Source: Anaeroplasmataceae bacterium
Lineage (GTDB): Bacteria; Bacillota_I; Bacilli_A; Acholeplasmatales; Anaeroplasmataceae
DNA: 64,000 nt
Direction: 5' to 3'
NCBI GenBank assembly: GCA_029057785.1
Contig: JAIDZC010000038.1
Span: 1-64,000, forward strand
The notes under the pieces are model-generated. The model ran no database searches, was not told where the DNA came from, and saw only the letters and a list, made by a program, of their open reading frames with translations. Each line of letters opens with the position of its first letter. The first letter of the stretch is position 1. Below are positions 61,909-64,000 of this stretch, piece after piece. Both the position numbers and the translations under genes were made by a program.

Positions 61909-64000
61909 ATGAAAAAAATTATGATTGGATTATCCTTGATCGTTTTGATATTCCTTGTGGGTTGTAAGAAGAAAGTTGATCCAACCCCACCAGGACCAGG
62001 TCCAACACCAACAGTTGTTGAGGAGAGTATTTGTGTTACAAATCGAGCTGGTACTGTGATTGAATCCGATTCAGTTTATCAAAGTGATACGAGAACATAC
62101 TCTCATCAAGAATTGTTTGTCTGGGTTATTTATAGTGATAAATCTATGAAAAATATAACTCTTCATGCAACATTTTCGGATGTTTCCATCCTTGAACCAG
62201 GGGATGTAGTAGTAACTGTGTCCTATAAGGAATTTACTACTACCTATACGGTTAAGGTTTTACCTAACGTAGTAAAGAGCATTTCTATAGATGAAACAAA
62301 TTGTAAAATTTTATATCCAGTGGGTGCAATTTTTGATCCATCTGGATTAGTGGTTCGTGGAAGTCTTGCAGACGGACAAGAGATAACTCTAACAGAATAT
62401 GATTTATCCTTGAAGGATGAGGATTTAACACAGCCTTTATCAACGCCAGGAAAGAAGAACATTATTGTTTCTTATGGCGAAAGCATAACTGCAACATTTG
62501 AAATTATGGTATATGATCAAAGTTCTACAAATAGTTATGTATATAAAATAGATTATTTAATGGATGAACTAAATCTAGATGAACAAGGCAACTATGAATT
62601 TACAACTTCCTATGAAGCAATGAATAACTCTGTTGCTAAAATCAAAGTGAATTCAACCATTTTAAAAACAAAAGAAGAAAATGGCAGTTCAGTAGAGCAT
62701 ACCTATAACACCGAAACTTACCATTCTTATATCTCTATACCAACTACAGAAGGAATAGAAATTACTATCCCGTATCAAACGGATATCTTTATGGTAGTTG
62801 CAGATTTACATGAGACTACAGTTTCTTTTAAAAAGGATGGTCAAACCTATGAGGCTTTTGGTCATAAGAGTAATTATACCTCTATCTTGTATTGTAGATT
62901 GGAGGCAGGTACCTATCAGCTAATCTCTAGTAATGCATCTAATCGGTTATATAGTATTGCTTTTGAATCAAGTCGTGCAACCGCTAGTGGAGTGGAGATT
63001 GATACAACAGATGTGAAAAAAACCTATGCAATAGGGGATACTTTAGATACTAGAGGATTAAAGGCATATTACATATGGGAAGATGGGGCGAAGTCGTTAG
63101 CCTCTATTAGCAATATTAGCTATCGTATTACAGATGAAAATAACAAGAATGTTACAGTTTTTGAAAAAGAAGGAACATATACTGTTACTATCACTCTTGC
63201 TTCTTTCAGTGAGTCTTTTCGTGTTGAAGTTACGGATAGCCGTAGTTTTACAGGAATTGAATTAGACACGACAAATGTGACCAAGGAATTTTATGGTACA
63301 ACCTTTAATTTTGATAACTTAAAGGTCTATGGTATTGGAGCTACAGGTAGAGAATTATTAGTAGAAGGTACAGATTATCAAGTGACCTTATCTTATAATA
63401 ATAAGGTGGTTTCAGGATTTTCAGAAGTGGGAACATACACTGTAACAATAACCTTTTTAGGTCCAAGCTGTGAAAATAATAAAAGCTTTTATACAGTAAA
63501 ATTTATGAAGGAAGTATCTAGGATGTCTCTAGATACTTCTCTTGTAAAAAGCAATTATATTGTTGGAGAAAATTTAGATATTTCTAATTTAGGAGTTATA
63601 TTAGAATATAAAGATAATACAACTGGTACACTTTCTCTTTCTCAAATCAAAAGAGAACTTTTGAGAAATGGTGTAGTCGTAAATTCTTTATCCGAGGTTG
63701 GAGAGTATCAAGTAAAAATTATTTATGACACTTTTGAGAGAACTTTCTCAATTTTTGTTTCAGCAGCAAGGCAATATCTAGGTCTTGAATTAGATACTAC
63801 CAAAGTAGCAAAGACCTTCAATGGAACTCAATTCAATAGCAATCAGTTAAAGGTTTATGGATTAGATACAGGCGGCAACAGAACAGAATTTTCTATGGGT
63901 GATTTGAAAATAGAGCTAACCTTTAATGGAGAAGAAGTAAGCGCCTTTTCTCTTTCAGGTACTTACGTTGTAAAGATAACCTACATTGGAAGCCTAGATA
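61909..64000 (+). CDS. Lipoprotein with Big_3-like Ig domains and a central carbohydrate-binding-like module (3'-partial)
   Basis: The frame starts at an ATG nine bases after GGAAG and stays open to the right edge (697 codons), so the C-terminus is missing. A signal peptide with lipobox LVGC puts the lipidated Cys at residue 19, followed by a Pro-rich linker (PTPPGPGPTPT). Two Ig-like domains (about 40-122 and 123-205) come first. A different beta-rich module (about 206-358) follows, ending in EAGTYQLISSNASNRLYSI; such strands are common in beta-sandwich carbohydrate-binding modules attached to polysaccharide lyases, a weak resemblance. Then come at least four Big_3-like repeats, several opening with the phrase LDTTxVxKxF. 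Role inferred: a cell-surface binding or structural lipoprotein, paired with the gene just upstream. Confidence 0.85.
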   Translation, partial: MKKIMIGLSLIVLIFLVGCKKKVDPTPPGPGPTPTVVEESICVTNRAGTVIESDSVYQSDTRTYSHQELFVWVIYSDKSMKNITLHATFSDVSILEPGDVVVTVSYKEFTTTYTVKVLPNVVKSISIDETNCKILYPVGAIFDPSGLVVRGSLADGQEITLTEYDLSLKDEDLTQPLSTPGKKNIIVSYGESITATFEIMVYDQSSTNSYVYKIDYLMDELNLDEQGNYEFTTSYEAMNNSVAKIKVNSTILKTKEENGSSVEHTYNTETYHSYISIPTTEGIEITIPYQTDIFMVVADLHETTVSFKKDGQTYEAFGHKSNYTSILYCRLEAGTYQLISSNASNRLYSIAFESSRATASGVEIDTTDVKKTYAIGDTLDTRGLKAYYIWEDGAKSLASISNISYRITDENNKNVTVFEKEGTYTVTITLASFSESFRVEVTDSRSFTGIELDTTNVTKEFYGTTFNFDNLKVYGIGATGRELLVEGTDYQVTLSYNNKVVSGFSEVGTYTVTITFLGPSCENNKSFYTVKFMKEVSRMSLDTSLVKSNYIVGENLDISNLGVILEYKDNTTGTLSLSQIKRELLRNGVVVNSLSEVGEYQVKIIYDTFERTFSIFVSAARQYLGLELDTTKVAKTFNGTQFNSNQLKVYGLDTGGNRTEFSMGDLKIELTFNGEEVSAFSLSGTYVVKITYIGSLD

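Overview
The window holds about 64 kb of AT-rich DNA with six protein genes, all on the + strand, and almost no non-coding space. Trp is written as TGG and no in-frame TGA interrupts more than 20,000 codons, so the code is standard (not the mycoplasma code). Strong Shine-Dalgarno sites, Gram-positive style lipoprotein signals, a membrane-anchored surface protein and Cys-rich BspA-type repeats suggest an uncultured, low-GC, monoderm, probably anaerobic and gut-associated member of the Firmicutes/Bacilli (possibly a Tenericutes-related lineage using the standard code). The exact taxon cannot be read from this sequence.

Layout. (1) Positions 2-32044: the last 10,680 codons of a megaprotein gene that begins before the window. 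It encodes about 8,000 residues of LRR_5/BspA-type leucine-rich repeats, a junction module, about 2,200 residues of MBG/YDG-type Ig-like repeats, a pre-dockerin module and a C-terminal dockerin. A strong intrinsic terminator follows. (2) Positions 32452-49779: a paralogue of 5,775 residues with the same order of parts (N-terminal hydrophobic export segment, short LRR block, junction module, very long MBG/YDG block, pre-dockerin, dockerin). It has its own good sigma-A promoter with an inverted repeat around the -35 box. (3) Positions 49905-57650: a 2,581-residue membrane-anchored protein with a signal peptide, one EF-hand-like loop, a cohesin-like domain (tentative), about 19 cadherin-like beta-sandwich units and a C-terminal transmembrane helix. 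(4) Positions 57665-60664, 14 bases downstream: a membrane-tethered cyclic-di-GMP protein with a degenerate GGDEF domain, an EAL domain that keeps its metal and catalytic residues, a long coiled coil, an acidic stretch and a conserved C-terminal domain of unknown function. Two hairpins follow. (5) Positions 60773-61888 and (6) 61909 to beyond the window end: two lipoproteins built of Big_3-like Ig domains. The second is open through the right edge.

Working model (inference): the two giant dockerin-tailed LRR proteins are secreted and held on the cell by calcium-dependent docking to the cohesin-like part of the membrane-anchored cadherin-like protein. The adjacent cyclic-di-GMP protein could tie display of this surface layer to second-messenger signalling, loosely like the LapA/LapD logic of Gram-negative adhesins but in a monoderm cell. 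No sortase motif was seen on any of the three giant proteins, which fits non-covalent docking. The main uncertainty is whether the domain in the third gene is a true cohesin.

No RNA genes, mobile elements, CRISPR arrays or phage genes were seen.
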